A stretch of 52,662 bases of DNA from JBDTDV01 sp039922875 (GCA_039922875.1 JBDTDV010000057.1:1-52662); one strand, 5' to 3'; numbered from the stretch's first letter, positions 31,687-41,272 are shown. The notes: generated by a model from the letters alone, not told the origin. A program made the numbers and translations.

Positions 31687-32778
31687 TTAGCTGAACATCA
31701 TCTTCTCGTACAGCGTCCGGCCGGTTACATGGTCGGTGAGGCCATCGAGCTCGATGTCGGGAACGAGATCAGCGTTGAAGTCGTAGTACATCGGATGCTC
31801 GCCCAGGTGCAGCAGACTCGACATCCCGTGCCGCGGCGTGGACATGTCAAGTGACTCGATTAAGGCCGGGTTCGTGGCGGTCATCGTGATGCGCCCACGA
31901 TCGCCCTCCCAGGTCCACTCCATGCGGGTCGGATAGGTCTGCTCGCCGGGCCCGGGCACCTCGCCGCTGGTCACAAGCCGTAGTGGCAGCATGTCGTCGG
32001 TGATGAGGTTCTCGCCTTTGGCGAGGTAGAACGTCGGGATGTTGATTTGGCCGAGACCCATGAACCCCTTCGTGGTCATCCGAACATAGACGATCGAGTA
32101 GTCACCGACATGGGCGCGGCCCCAGAACCAGTGGTCAAGGAAGGAGCCCATGAGATGGTTGCCCCAGTTGTGGTCGTGGTATGCGGTCCCGCTGAGGGTG
32201 CTCGTCTCGTCGCCCTCGGTGATCGTCGCGGTCACCCTCCCATAGGGCACCGGCACGACCCAAGCGAGGTAGTGCCGTTTCGCGGAGTCGAAGTAGGACA
32301 CCCCGGCTCCCGGACGCCAAGACGGCGCCGCGCGGGTGATCGTCAGGTTCGCGACGATCCCGTCGGCCTCAATGTGAAGTTCGTAGGTGTCGAGGTCACC
32401 CGTGACCGTGCTCGCGCCGATGCGCACGTCGCAGCGATCGGTCGCGGCGCTGAACTCGTCGGCCGAAAAGGTCGGAGTGAGATGCCGGCGGGTGCCGTCG
32501 GGCAGCTGGCGGATGACCAGCATCGTCGGGGTCAGTGGGCCAGACGGATCGGTGTGCGGTTTGTTGGAGAATGTTACGACCAGCGTCGAACCGTCATCGA
32601 ACTGGACATCGAAATACCACCACTCGAAGGTGCTGTCGGCCGCATCAGCCGCACGGTAACCGTCCTCCCAAACTTCGACGTGATCGGGCTTCAGGCCGAG
32701 GGTCGCCATCGCGTCGGCCTGCGCCTTTGCTATCGTGGCGCGAACCTCCGGGGCCGCGGGGATGTCATGTGCAGTCAC
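31687..32778 (-). CDS. CrtC/AttH-like lipocalin-type protein
   Basis: 363 residues from the GTG at 32778; the frame further upstream overlaps the next gene and is not coding. DSTFEWWYFDVQFDDGSTLV near 48-67 is the conserved start of the carotenoid 1,2-hydratase / AttH N-terminal lipocalin domain, and GTAYHDHNWGNHLMGSFLDH with HWFWGRAHVGDYSIVY is the typical second-domain motif. The family adds water to carotenoids in some bacteria, but relatives act on secreted or unknown lipophilic compounds. There is no signal peptide and no carotenoid gene nearby, so carotenoid chemistry is only one option. Seventy bases separate it from the hydrolase gene upstream on the same strand. Confidence 0.8.
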   Translation of the reverse strand: MTAHDIPAAPEVRATIAKAQADAMATLGLKPDHVEVWEDGYRAADAADSTFEWWYFDVQFDDGSTLVVTFSNKPHTDPSGPLTPTMLVIRQLPDGTRRHLTPTFSADEFSAATDRCDVRIGASTVTGDLDTYELHIEADGIVANLTITRAAPSWRPGAGVSYFDSAKRHYLAWVVPVPYGRVTATITEGDETSTLSGTAYHDHNWGNHLMGSFLDHWFWGRAHVGDYSIVYVRMTTKGFMGLGQINIPTFYLAKGENLITDDMLPLRLVTSGEVPGPGEQTYPTRMEWTWEGDRGRITMTATNPALIESLDMSTPRHGMSSLLHLGEHPMYYDFNADLVPDIELDGLTDHVTGRTLYEKMMFS

Positions 32779-32848
32779 GTGAGTTCTTTCTCCGAATCTG
32801 ATTGTCGATTCCAGCGCGGCACTGGGGTGGTTTCTGGACACATCGAGG

Positions 32849-33766
32849 CTATTGCCTGCCGCCGTCCGCGAGCGTTTCGGCGACGAGGGTGAGTACGTCG
32901 GGGTCCCAGGTGAGGGCTCGTTCCCAGGGAAGGTTGAAGGTGTCGGCGAAGAAGATGCTGTGCACGTCCGGGAAAATGTGGGCCGTGTGCCGGGGGAGTA
33001 CGCGATCGGGGACCATTTCGGCGAGGGCGCTACGGCGCGCCACGAGTCCATCGTGGGGCCAGAGCTGCGCGGGCAGTTCGTGCTGGTTGAAGTAGTCGCC
33101 GGCGATCAGCGTGACGGGGATGGCATTCAGCACGTCAGCGTGCCTGAGGTTCCATCCCGCATCGCCGTCTAGGAACCGTTGACTGACCTGATCCGCTCCA
33201 CCCTGTGATTCTTGTTCGGCGAACGCGGCTGATTCTTGAAGGATCTTCTCGGTGGCCGCATTTCCATGAGCGTCGGAAGTTGCGAGGTCCCCGGTCATGT
33301 AGTCGCCGGGAAGGGACCCGGTCCACGGCGTGCCGAGTGTGATCAACTTTCGCACCGAGATGGGTGAGTCGCTGTTGGCGTCGGCACGGAGCGCAGCACG
33401 GGCGAACAAGCCTCCCATCGAGTGCGTGACGAGATTGATGTCGTCGATACCTCGAGTTTCACGCAGGTGCAGCAGAAACTTTTGCAACGCGGCACCGGCC
33501 TGGTCGATTTCGCCGACCGCATTGATGGTGAGTTCGCGGGGCAGCACGAATGGCGCGTCGGCGAAGCCCTGCCAACCGTCGTCACGGTCTACCGTCCCCG
33601 GACCGATTCTGGCTGGCGCCGTGAACACATCGTGGCCGACGGCGAGCAAATGCTCGCGCAATGCGGTCATCGTATTGCCTGCGGCGAGCCCGCTGGCGGC
33701 AGCCTGATCGCTGGTGGTGAAAGGGGTGACCGCCGCACCGCCAGAGACCAAGACAACCGCGTTCAA
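32849..33766 (-). CDS. Alpha/beta-hydrolase (lipase/esterase-like)
   Basis: 305 residues from the TTG at 33766, chosen for AGAGG 6 bases upstream and because the residues before it (from 33838) are Arg/Pro-rich and look non-coding. VVLVSGGAAVTPFTTSDQ is the first strand and oxyanion region, THSMGGLFAR (Ser116) is the nucleophile elbow, LWPHDGLV offers the acid Asp and FPDVHSIFF the His. The layout (Ser in HSMGG, a Thr/Gly-rich cap, LGTPWTGS after the nucleophile) is that of triacylglycerol lipases and PGAP1-like hydrolases. No signal peptide; likely cytoplasmic. Probably cotranscribed with the CrtC/AttH-like gene downstream, so both could act on a lipid. Confidence 0.8.
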   Translation of the reverse strand: MNAVVLVSGGAAVTPFTTSDQAAASGLAAGNTMTALREHLLAVGHDVFTAPARIGPGTVDRDDGWQGFADAPFVLPRELTINAVGEIDQAGAALQKFLLHLRETRGIDDINLVTHSMGGLFARAALRADANSDSPISVRKLITLGTPWTGSLPGDYMTGDLATSDAHGNAATEKILQESAAFAEQESQGGADQVSQRFLDGDAGWNLRHADVLNAIPVTLIAGDYFNQHELPAQLWPHDGLVARRSALAEMVPDRVLPRHTAHIFPDVHSIFFADTFNLPWERALTWDPDVLTLVAETLADGGRQ

Positions 33767-33872
33767 CTCAAACCTCTCGGTATTCCGTCCAGCGGGAGGT
33801 CGGCGATGTGGTTCACGTACGGGCTCGGCGGCTGGCACCTAATGGTGTTTTGAGCATACTTTATTCGCCCAT

Positions 33873-33888
33873 ATTCCGAGAACGGAAT
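33873..33888. other. Short inverted repeat in the divergent intergenic gap
   Basis: ATTCCG-AGAA-CGGAAT forms a 6-bp stem in the 248-base gap between the hydrolase gene and the surface-protein gene at 34015. It could be an operator or a weak hairpin. Nothing else recognisable is in the gap. Confidence 0.35.
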
Positions 33889-34014
33889 GATACCGGGAAG
33901 GGACGGAGTCAGGGTTTTCCCCGACGCGGATGACCCTGGCAACTCTGCAGAATCGATTTCAGCCTGCTTTCAGGCCGGGTATGTGGTGCTGCCTGCGTTG
34001 AGGGGCTGCGAGCG

Positions 34015-34704
34015 ATGACAGGGGTACACGCCATGAGATTCTCATTCCGAGGCCGGGCACGCTCGCGTCGAGCAGCCATTTCGACGACCTTCGCCATCGT
34101 GGCCGGAATGCTGTTGCTGCCCGCAGCGCCCGCGACCGCTCTCGATTCTGAAGTCGACGCCAACGGTTTCGCCTGGGTGATCGTTCCGAGCGTCGTTGAC
34201 GCCTCTGAACTCTGGGTAGAGGTGGAGGCCCCCACCCTTACCGCTGAGAACACCATGCTGATGGTTGACGGAACCGAAACGGCCCTTCGCTCCACCGCTC
34301 TCGGGGCCGGTGCGATCATTCCCTACAACGGCAAATCGATCCGGGTGGCGGTGGGTGTGGCGGTGACCGCCTCGCCGGATGTCGCAATCACGCTGCTCGA
34401 TGGTAGCGGTGCGGCGCTGTTCAGCGACCACTCTCGAATCGCGCTCACGCCTACTCTTACTCCCTCTCCCTCTCCCTCTCCCGGCAACGGTGCCGTCGCC
34501 CCGGGCGGTTCCGGCCCGGCAGGGGTCGGGCCGGGCAGTACGCCGGGCGGTGATCCGTCGAGAGCCGGCAAGAGAGTCAACGAGCGGGGTGGTGTTCTCA
34601 GCGACACCGGGACCGACGTGGTTGGTTATCTCGTTCTGGCGATACTCGCCGTCGCGCTCGGCGCCGCGGGCATCGCCGCTGGCCGAAGGAGGGCCGGCCG
34701 ATGA
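34015..34704 (+). CDS. Secreted protein with LPXTG-like sortase anchor (LSDTG)
   Basis: 229 residues; an ATG at 34033 is also possible. An Arg-rich signal peptide (RARSRRAAIS then IVAGMLLLPAAPATA) leads to a beta-rich domain of about 100 residues, a Pro/Ser spacer (TPTLTPSPSPSPG), a Gly/Pro stretch, and a C-terminal LSDTG at 195-199 followed by a membrane helix (VVGYLVLAILAVALGAAG) and RRRAGR. This is the sortase substrate layout, with Ser instead of Pro at position 2; the helix and basic tail are good. It should be covalently attached to cell wall if a sortase accepts LSDTG. The beta domain resembles repeats in the next, overlapping gene. No function is known. Confidence 0.78.
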   Translation: MTGVHAMRFSFRGRARSRRAAISTTFAIVAGMLLLPAAPATALDSEVDANGFAWVIVPSVVDASELWVEVEAPTLTAENTMLMVDGTETALRSTALGAGAIIPYNGKSIRVAVGVAVTASPDVAITLLDGSGAALFSDHSRIALTPTLTPSPSPSPGNGAVAPGGSGPAGVGPGSTPGGDPSRAGKRVNERGGVLSDTGTDVVGYLVLAILAVALGAAGIAAGRRRAGR

Positions 34705-37700
34705 ACGTCACGCCTGGCCGCCGCAGCCTCATTGCCATCACTGTCGCGGTCGCCCTGACCGCCGCTGTCCTTCTGCCGGTGAGCTCCGCCGGCGCAGCTG
34801 ACGAGAGCTATCCCGACGACGGCGCCGCGATTCCCGTCTCGCTGTCCGACGGCGTGCCCGCCCGAGATTCACAACTCGGGCGCGGAGCCGCCCTCGAGGC
34901 TGGCGTCCCGGAATCGGTTGACCTCGGCGGCGGGGCGGAGTCCGCACATTCCGCGCTGGTGCGTCTATCCGTATTCGAGGCGCACGCAGACACGGTGCTT
35001 TCGGTGGCGGAGGCGCCGGCTTTGCATGTCGTCGCCGGTCGTTCCGCTTCGACGACGGTACTCGCCCCGGTGAGCGCGGGGGAGCTGATGCTCACCTCCT
35101 CGGCCAACAGCGATGTACGGGTTGAAGTGCTGGCATTTTTCTCCGGTCACCGGTCCGACCCGGGCGCTACGGTCGCCCTCGACAAGGCTTTCAGCCGACC
35201 GGATGCCGCAGCTGGCCCGGTTCTGCTTGCCGCCCAGCAGCCGATTCCGGTCGGCTTGGTAGGGCTCGGAGGCATCCCTGCGAGCGAGGTTCGTGCGGTG
35301 CACATCGGACTCACGATCGTCACCGAGCGGAATGCGACAGTGTCCATTGACGGGCAGAGCCTTGCGGTTGCCGCTGGGACCTCGGTGTTGTCGACGATCG
35401 TCACGCCCTCGCCCGCTGGTGACGTGAAAGTCAGCAGCGACGTGGCGCTCAGCGTCCGGATCGATGCACGCGGCTATGTCGCCGAGGCCGCCGAGAACCC
35501 AACGGCGCTCAATGGTTCAGGCTCGTACTGGCCGGTAGCTGTTGAGCAGGCATCGCGGTATCAAGTGGATGACAAAAAATCCGTTCCCGCTCCGGTGAAC
35601 GCGAATCGCGATGCGAAATATGCGATCGCGTTGGTCTGGGCGGGCCCCGCCGATGACCTGACCTTGCTCGAATTCGGCGAGGACTACCGGGGGCGGGCCC
35701 GTGGCAGTGTCGTCGATGAGGTGACCGGTGCCCAGCCGCAACTTGCGGTAGTTCCGGTAGCCGAGCCGCGGTTGACCCTCCGACGAGGTGCGACCGATGC
35801 TCATGTGCTCCAACTCGGTGCACTACTGGGTGATACTACGCAGGGGACCGGCAAGAGCGTGATCCGTGTCGATTCGCCCGACCAGGGCGCACTCGACCTC
35901 GGTGACCTGGTGATGTTCAACTTCGAAGGCGCCATCGATACCGGAGACGTCGCACCATTGCGCATCGAGGTGACCCGTGACGGTCAAGCGCACGGTTCCG
36001 CGTCGATCGTGCCCGGTTCGCACCAGAATCGCTGGAGCTTTGCGACCGCAATCGCCGAATCCGGTGACTATGAGTACGAGTTCACCGTGGTCGCTCGTGA
36101 CGGGTCACGCGGCAGTGCACGCTGGTCGGGCGCGATCACGATCCCGGGAGCGGACGCAGTCATTCTCCAATCGGATGCCGTGATTATCGGTGCGGCGGGC
36201 CACGATGCCCCTGTTATCGGCGTCACCGATGACGCCGTCTCGTTCGCTGCAGACCCGAATCTGCTGCCGGGACAGGTGATCGCCGCCGGGGTTAGCCAAG
36301 GCGCGCCGGCCGGATTCCTACGGCGGGTGGCCGCAATCGATATGGTCAACGGCGCCTGGCTTGTGACCACAGTGCCCGCTGTCTTGACCGAGGTGTTTCT
36401 GCAAGCCAACTACTACGCGTGGCAGGGAATGGCTGAGGAGAGCGACGACTACACCGTCGAGCCGGACGATCTCGGGCTCAGCGAGATCACGGAATTCCGG
36501 ACCCTGCCAATCGAAGAACTCGATCTGGCGCCTCTGCCTGTGGAATCCGAGCTGATTTCTGTCGATGACAGTGAGGCCGAGATCCCGGCGGCCGTCAATC
36601 GCATCGTCCCGTCGTTCGCTCGAGGGGGAGGGGGAATGCTTCCGATGGCCCTTCCTGTGCCGGAGCCGCTGGATCCCTCGGAACCAGGAGGTGGCGGGGG
36701 TACTTTACCCGGCGGTGGCGGCGGCGGCAGCGGCGGTGGCGGTTCGATCCAGGGCCCAGAACTTGGCGACAGCATCAAGCACACTTTCAAAGATGAGGGC
36801 TCCGCGGCCGGGCTCAGCTACAAGTTGGAGCTGGCCGGAGAACTCGCGTACGCGCTTTCACTGACTTTTGAGTTGGACATCACTTTCGAATGGGCAGACG
36901 GTTCGTGGTGGCCGCCGTACCCGCCTTACCCCGTTCCGACGCTCAACAAGTTCTCCACGATTCTGGAATCGACAGCCAAGGCCACGACAAACGGCAAGAT
37001 GGAGTTCAAAGCGCAGTGGAAGAAAGAGCTCAAGGGCGCGAAAATCGACAAGAAGTTCGCTCCGATCACCTTTTCGGTCGGTCCGCTACCTGTCGTGATC
37101 ACTTCGGCCGTCACCATCGAGCTGAAAGCAGTCGTGTCGGTATCCGCCGTCTTCACGGCGAATTTCCAAGCGAGCGTCCAAGCGGTTTCCCGAAAGGGGT
37201 TCCGATTGGGCAAGGACGGCAAGTTTGTGGAGGTGAACGAGGCCAAGTTCACTCATAAGGAACCGACAATGGGCAAGAACTCCGGGCTCTCGGGCTCGGC
37301 GTCGGCCAAGACGGGGCCGGAGTTCACGATCACGGCGAAACTGTATGACGCCGCCGGACCGTCCGTCGGTGCCAGTTTGATGGCTGGACTCGGACTGAAT
37401 GCGAAATTCGGCACCTTCGAGCCGACGGTCGATCTCGAACTCTACTTGAGTGGAAAGGCGTTCGTGAAGGTCGCCGTCACGATCCCGGTGATCGACTACT
37501 CGCTGCTGCAGGCCACACTCTTCGAGGCCGAGTTCAAATGGGTGATTCTCGAGTGGAAATGGAAGTACTCAGAGTTGTTCGATACCGTCCCCGGCGCGGA
37601 TCCCGATCCGGGCGATGGTGGGCCCGGCGGCGGCGATCCAGGCGGCGGCGGCGATCCAGGTGATCCGGATCCAGGCGGCGGCGATCCGGGTGGACCCGAT

Positions 37701-38417
37701 GCCCTCCGGTTCGCTCAGCAGATCGACCTCCGTGGCGCAGAGCTAATCGGCGCGGACTGGGTTGCCGGTCCGGCTCACAGCAGCTCTGTCGCCATCGTCG
37801 ACGATGAGTTCGCCGGCATGTCCAGCGGTAACAAGGCCGTGCTCTCCACCGGCAGTGCAAACTCTGTCAAAACCGGGAATTCACATCTGAACGGGGAATT
37901 CAATGTGCCGTCTGACCGTGGAGCCAACGTCTTCGATGTCACAACGTTGCGGTTGAACCTTCGCCTGCCCGATGCGAACATGTGCCTCTCCAGCCTCTCG
38001 TTCAGGCTGCTGACGCAAGAAGATCCCGCTCTCGCCTACGACGAAGACGATGAGCCGATCGCCGTGCCTCGAGACTTCTTCCTCGCTCAATGGGATGCTG
38101 ACGACTGGCGTCAGGACGGCGACCGGATCGCCGCGCCGCACGGAATCTCGTACTTGCCGGGCGAATACACGGGGGGAGTCGAGAAAGATGTGGTCGATAC
38201 AGCCTCGGCAGGGACGTACTACGACGGGCCGTACGCGAACCAATCCGAACCGATGAGCACCATGTTCCCGGTCGATTCCGGCGACCATTCGCTCTACCTC
38301 ACGATCGCCGACTTCGGCGGTTCCTCTGGCGACACCACGGTGATCATCGATGCGATCGAGTTCGTCGAATTGTGGGGTCAGGAGGTGTGCACACCAGGCA
38401 CGACGCTCGCGCGCTGA
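34701..38417 (+). CDS. Very large secreted protein, unknown function
   Basis: 1238 residues. A signal peptide (SLIAITVAVALTAAVLLPVS, ending near AGAADE) is followed by beta-rich repeats (about 75-270) resembling actinobacterial cell-surface repeats ending in phrases such as VSSDVALSVRIDARGYV. A region at about 270-660 has no recognised motif. A Gly-rich linker lies at about 664-684. Residues 690-960 are beta-rich, including SVGPLPVVITSAVTIELKA and alternating polar/hydrophobic strands. A Gly/Asp/Pro linker at about 965-1000 leads to a C-terminal domain (1000-1238) that may be a beta-sandwich of the choice-of-anchor type. No sortase motif, catalytic motif or membrane tail is visible. It overlaps the LSDTG protein by 4 bases, so the two are coexpressed and probably form a surface complex (inference). 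Confidence 0.85.
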   Translation: MNVTPGRRSLIAITVAVALTAAVLLPVSSAGAADESYPDDGAAIPVSLSDGVPARDSQLGRGAALEAGVPESVDLGGGAESAHSALVRLSVFEAHADTVLSVAEAPALHVVAGRSASTTVLAPVSAGELMLTSSANSDVRVEVLAFFSGHRSDPGATVALDKAFSRPDAAAGPVLLAAQQPIPVGLVGLGGIPASEVRAVHIGLTIVTERNATVSIDGQSLAVAAGTSVLSTIVTPSPAGDVKVSSDVALSVRIDARGYVAEAAENPTALNGSGSYWPVAVEQASRYQVDDKKSVPAPVNANRDAKYAIALVWAGPADDLTLLEFGEDYRGRARGSVVDEVTGAQPQLAVVPVAEPRLTLRRGATDAHVLQLGALLGDTTQGTGKSVIRVDSPDQGALDLGDLVMFNFEGAIDTGDVAPLRIEVTRDGQAHGSASIVPGSHQNRWSFATAIAESGDYEYEFTVVARDGSRGSARWSGAITIPGADAVILQSDAVIIGAAGHDAPVIGVTDDAVSFAADPNLLPGQVIAAGVSQGAPAGFLRRVAAIDMVNGAWLVTTVPAVLTEVFLQANYYAWQGMAEESDDYTVEPDDLGLSEITEFRTLPIEELDLAPLPVESELISVDDSEAEIPAAVNRIVPSFARGGGGMLPMALPVPEPLDPSEPGGGGGTLPGGGGGGSGGGGSIQGPELGDSIKHTFKDEGSAAGLSYKLELAGELAYALSLTFELDITFEWADGSWWPPYPPYPVPTLNKFSTILESTAKATTNGKMEFKAQWKKELKGAKIDKKFAPITFSVGPLPVVITSAVTIELKAVVSVSAVFTANFQASVQAVSRKGFRLGKDGKFVEVNEAKFTHKEPTMGKNSGLSGSASAKTGPEFTITAKLYDAAGPSVGASLMAGLGLNAKFGTFEPTVDLELYLSGKAFVKVAVTIPVIDYSLLQATLFEAEFKWVILEWKWKYSELFDTVPGADPDPGDGGPGGGDPGGGGDPGDPDPGGGDPGGPDALRFAQQIDLRGAELIGADWVAGPAHSSSVAIVDDEFAGMSSGNKAVLSTGSANSVKTGNSHLNGEFNVPSDRGANVFDVTTLRLNLRLPDANMCLSSLSFRLLTQEDPALAYDEDDEPIAVPRDFFLAQWDADDWRQDGDRIAAPHGISYLPGEYTGGVEKDVVDTASAGTYYDGPYANQSEPMSTMFPVDSGDHSLYLTIADFGGSSGDTTVIIDAIEFVELWGQEVCTPGTTLAR

Positions 38418-38491
38418 CCCTGGTTCCCAGTTGCATAGTCCCCAGTTGCACGGCGCCGCGGTGCTAGGTGCCGTCTTAGCGGCTGCCGTCG

Positions 38492-38532
38492 TACTATAGA
38501 GGACCGGTATGAGCCGCCGGACCGCGAGGTGA
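38492..38532 (+). promoter_or_regulatory. Candidate promoter and 7-codon upstream frame before the LuxR-type regulator
   Basis: TACTAT (38492-38497) resembles a -10 box with a weak -35. Twelve bases later, ATG at 38509 opens MSRRTAR and its TGA (38530-38532) ends one base before the GTG of the regulator. AGAGG before the ATG could serve it. A short coupled leader frame is possible; chance is not excluded. Confidence 0.35.
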
Positions 38533-38533
38533 A

Positions 38534-41272
38534 GTGCCACCACCTTTTGGGGGCGACATGGGTACGCTCGGGGGCGCACTCGTCGGGCGGGAGAACGAAC
38601 GTGACCGGCTGCGTGCCGCCGCGCGCATGGCGCAGGCTGGCCGGCCCGTCATCGCGTTTGTGTTCGGCGAGGCGGGAATGGGAAAGACGTCCTTGCTTGA
38701 CGCCCTCGTAGCCGAGGCTGACCTGGACCTGCGGACGCTTCGAGTCGCCGGTGCGGTGTCGGAGCAGATCCTCGAATACGGGGTTGCAGGGCAATTGGAT
38801 CAGCAGTTGCACGGCGTCAGCGGGACGGACCACGGCGACCGGAGACTGGCGCGGGGTGCGGAGTTGCTGGAGGGCATCGCGGGAATGGCCGATCGCGGCT
38901 CGGTTGCTCTGATCCTCGACGACGCGCAGTGGTTCGATCGGGCGTCGGTGCATACGCTGTCATATCTGATCCGTCGTCTCTCGAACGTGACCGTGCTCGT
39001 TGTCGTCGCATCGCGTCCACGGGAGAATTGGCTGGCGCCGATGCAGCGGGCTGCCGTGCAGCATAACCACGTAGAGATCCGCCTGGAGGGCGTGTCCGTG
39101 GCCGCTGTTCGGCAATTGGCTTCGATTCGAGGTGTGGCGCTGAGCCAGCGGGCTGCGGAACGGTTGTGGCGTCACACCGGCGGGAGCCCGCAGCTGTGCC
39201 AGGCTCTGATAGAAGAGCTCGACCCGGAAGATCTCGCTCGGGGAGACGGCGTATTGCCGGCTCCCAGCTCGTATGCGGCCCTGGTCGTCGAACGGTTCGC
39301 CGGATGCGCCGAACCGGTGCAGTCGGTCGTGGCAGCATCCGCAGTGATCGGCTCTGCGGCACCGTTGGCGAATCTCTCCCACCTCGCCCAGGTGCCGGAT
39401 CCGGCCGCAGCGGTGGATGCGGCGATAAAGCGTGGCCTTCTGATGCGACACCGACGCGGCGGTTCCTGGCAGATCGATGTGCGTCATGCCCTGGTGCGGT
39501 CGGCCGTTCTCGATGCACTGCCGTTCTCGACGAGCATGCGCGTGCACTCCCGCGCTGCCGAGTTGATCCCGGAGCCGGTGCAAGCGATGCTGCATCGTTT
39601 TCGGGCCGTCCCCGGGCATGATCCAACCTTGGCTGCGCAGGCGGTTTCGCTGGCGACCTCGCGCTACACGGAGGGAAAGGCGCTCGCGCGAGCGCAGTTG
39701 CTCACGGGTGCGGCAGGGTTGTTGCCGCCGGGCGCGGACCGAGCGAAAGCGCTCGTTACGGCCGCGGATATTCTGTTGGCTCTGGGGGAAGCGCGCTGGG
39801 TGGCGGCGATCCTCAACACCGTAGCCGAGGAGAGCCCCGGCGAAATGGGCGCTCATGAGCTGCTGGTGCGCGGCCATCTCGCCGTGCAGTTGGGTGAGCG
39901 CAACGGCCCAGCGCTGATTGCGCAGGCGTGGGAGCTCAGTGAAGATCCTCAGGTCTCGGTGGGTGCCGCAGAGCTGCTGGCATTCGGAGGACTTGACGCC
40001 GGCGATGCGGAGGCGACCGGAAGCTGGGCCAGACGGGCGATCGAGGCGGCCATTTTCGGTTCGGTGAATCTGGACTGTGCGAGCACCATGCTTGCCGCAA
40101 GCTGGGCTTTGCGCGAAGACCTCGATGCAGGCCGTGCGGAGTTGGAAGCGCAGCAGCGGCGTTTCGCCGGAACCGACAGCGAACCCGACGCGGTGCTCGC
40201 AATGGCGCTGCTGCAGATTTGGCACGGTCGTTTTGACCTGGCCGAGCAGTCACTGGCGTGTCTTGAGAGTTTGGCCTATCGGGCGCCGGCGCTGGTCCGT
40301 GCGATCACGGCGCTTGCACGGGCTGAATACCACTACCGCGTGGGCGAGTGGGATGCTTCTGTGGAGGTGATCGAGGCGGCGATGGCGGTCCTCGATGAGG
40401 GCTGGGAAAGTCGGACCGCTCCGATGATCTTGGCGGTGGGTTCGTTTGTGTACGCGGGCCGGGGCCAGTGGGATGCTGCCCGAGCCTCGCTCGACCAGGC
40501 GGAGGCCTTGATGATGGGGCCGGGGCATTTCACCGGGCGGATGTGGGTGGCGATCGGACGGTCCAGGTTGGCGGTCGCGGCCAACGATCCCGCAGCGGTG
40601 GTCAACGCGCTGTCTCCCGTGGTGGCGATGCTCGAAGGGACGGCGCTGAGCGAGGGATACCAACCGTGGCATGCGGATCTTGCCGAGGCGCTGGTGGCTA
40701 CCGGGCGGCTTGAGGAGGCGGAAGAGATTCTTCTACCGTGCCGTGCCAGTGCGGGTCGCGGCGGCGGGCACGTGCGCGTCGGGATGCTTCGCGCAGAGGC
40801 GCTGCTTGCTGGCGCGCGCAGGGATGAGGCGGTGGCGGTGGCGTGCTTCGATGACGCGCTCACCGCGGACCCGGGTGAAGCTGGACGGTTCGTATTCGCC
40901 CAAACGGCGTTTGCCGCCGGTGCGTTCGAGCGGCGACGTGGCCAGCGTCGGCGCGCGGTGGTGCGGCTCGAGACCGCCCTCGAACTCTTTGAGACCGTCG
41001 GCGCGGAACCGTTCGCCAGTCGGGCTCGTGGCGAGCTCGAGTTGTGCGGTCTACGTCGTGGCGTCGGAGCACGAGACGGCGCTGCGGCGCTGACGCCCGC
41101 GGAGGGATCCGTGGCTCGGCTCGTGGTCAAGGGGCACACGAATCGTGAGGTGGCCGCGTGCTTGTCGATCAGTGTGAAGACGGTGGAAACACATTTGACC
41201 CGGATCTTCACCAAGCTCGACATCCGCGGCCGCGTGGAACTCGTCGCTGCGCTTGGCCGCGAATCCGACTGA
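38534..41272 (+). CDS. Large STAND ATPase / LuxR-type transcription regulator (MalT/LAL-like)
   Basis: 912 residues from the GTG at 38534 (GAGGTGAA before it); ATG 38558 is possible. An AAA/STAND ATPase domain at the N-terminus has Walker A GEAGMGKTS at 45-53 and Walker B VALILDDAQWFD near 118-129, followed by a long helical, TPR-like central region, and a C-terminal LuxR helix-turn-helix (LTPAEGSVARLVVKGHTNRE to TVETHLTRIFTKLDI, about 850-905). These proteins activate transcription when an inducer or partner protein is bound and ATP is present. It is the only regulator next to the large surface-protein locus, so it may control it, though its own targets and inducer are unknown. Confidence 0.93.
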   Translation: MPPPFGGDMGTLGGALVGRENERDRLRAAARMAQAGRPVIAFVFGEAGMGKTSLLDALVAEADLDLRTLRVAGAVSEQILEYGVAGQLDQQLHGVSGTDHGDRRLARGAELLEGIAGMADRGSVALILDDAQWFDRASVHTLSYLIRRLSNVTVLVVVASRPRENWLAPMQRAAVQHNHVEIRLEGVSVAAVRQLASIRGVALSQRAAERLWRHTGGSPQLCQALIEELDPEDLARGDGVLPAPSSYAALVVERFAGCAEPVQSVVAASAVIGSAAPLANLSHLAQVPDPAAAVDAAIKRGLLMRHRRGGSWQIDVRHALVRSAVLDALPFSTSMRVHSRAAELIPEPVQAMLHRFRAVPGHDPTLAAQAVSLATSRYTEGKALARAQLLTGAAGLLPPGADRAKALVTAADILLALGEARWVAAILNTVAEESPGEMGAHELLVRGHLAVQLGERNGPALIAQAWELSEDPQVSVGAAELLAFGGLDAGDAEATGSWARRAIEAAIFGSVNLDCASTMLAASWALREDLDAGRAELEAQQRRFAGTDSEPDAVLAMALLQIWHGRFDLAEQSLACLESLAYRAPALVRAITALARAEYHYRVGEWDASVEVIEAAMAVLDEGWESRTAPMILAVGSFVYAGRGQWDAARASLDQAEALMMGPGHFTGRMWVAIGRSRLAVAANDPAAVVNALSPVVAMLEGTALSEGYQPWHADLAEALVATGRLEEAEEILLPCRASAGRGGGHVRVGMLRAEALLAGARRDEAVAVACFDDALTADPGEAGRFVFAQTAFAAGAFERRRGQRRRAVVRLETALELFETVGAEPFASRARGELELCGLRRGVGARDGAAALTPAEGSVARLVVKGHTNREVAACLSISVKTVETHLTRIFTKLDIRGRVELVAALGRESD

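Noticed and set aside
32779..33051. N-terminal extension of the CrtC/AttH-like protein
   Set aside because: It overlaps the hydrolase gene in another frame and has Ser/Pro-rich, non-conserved character.
31687..33766. Carotenoid operon call for the CrtC-like gene
   Set aside because: No phytoene synthase, desaturase or other carotenoid gene is nearby, and AttH-like relatives act on other compounds.
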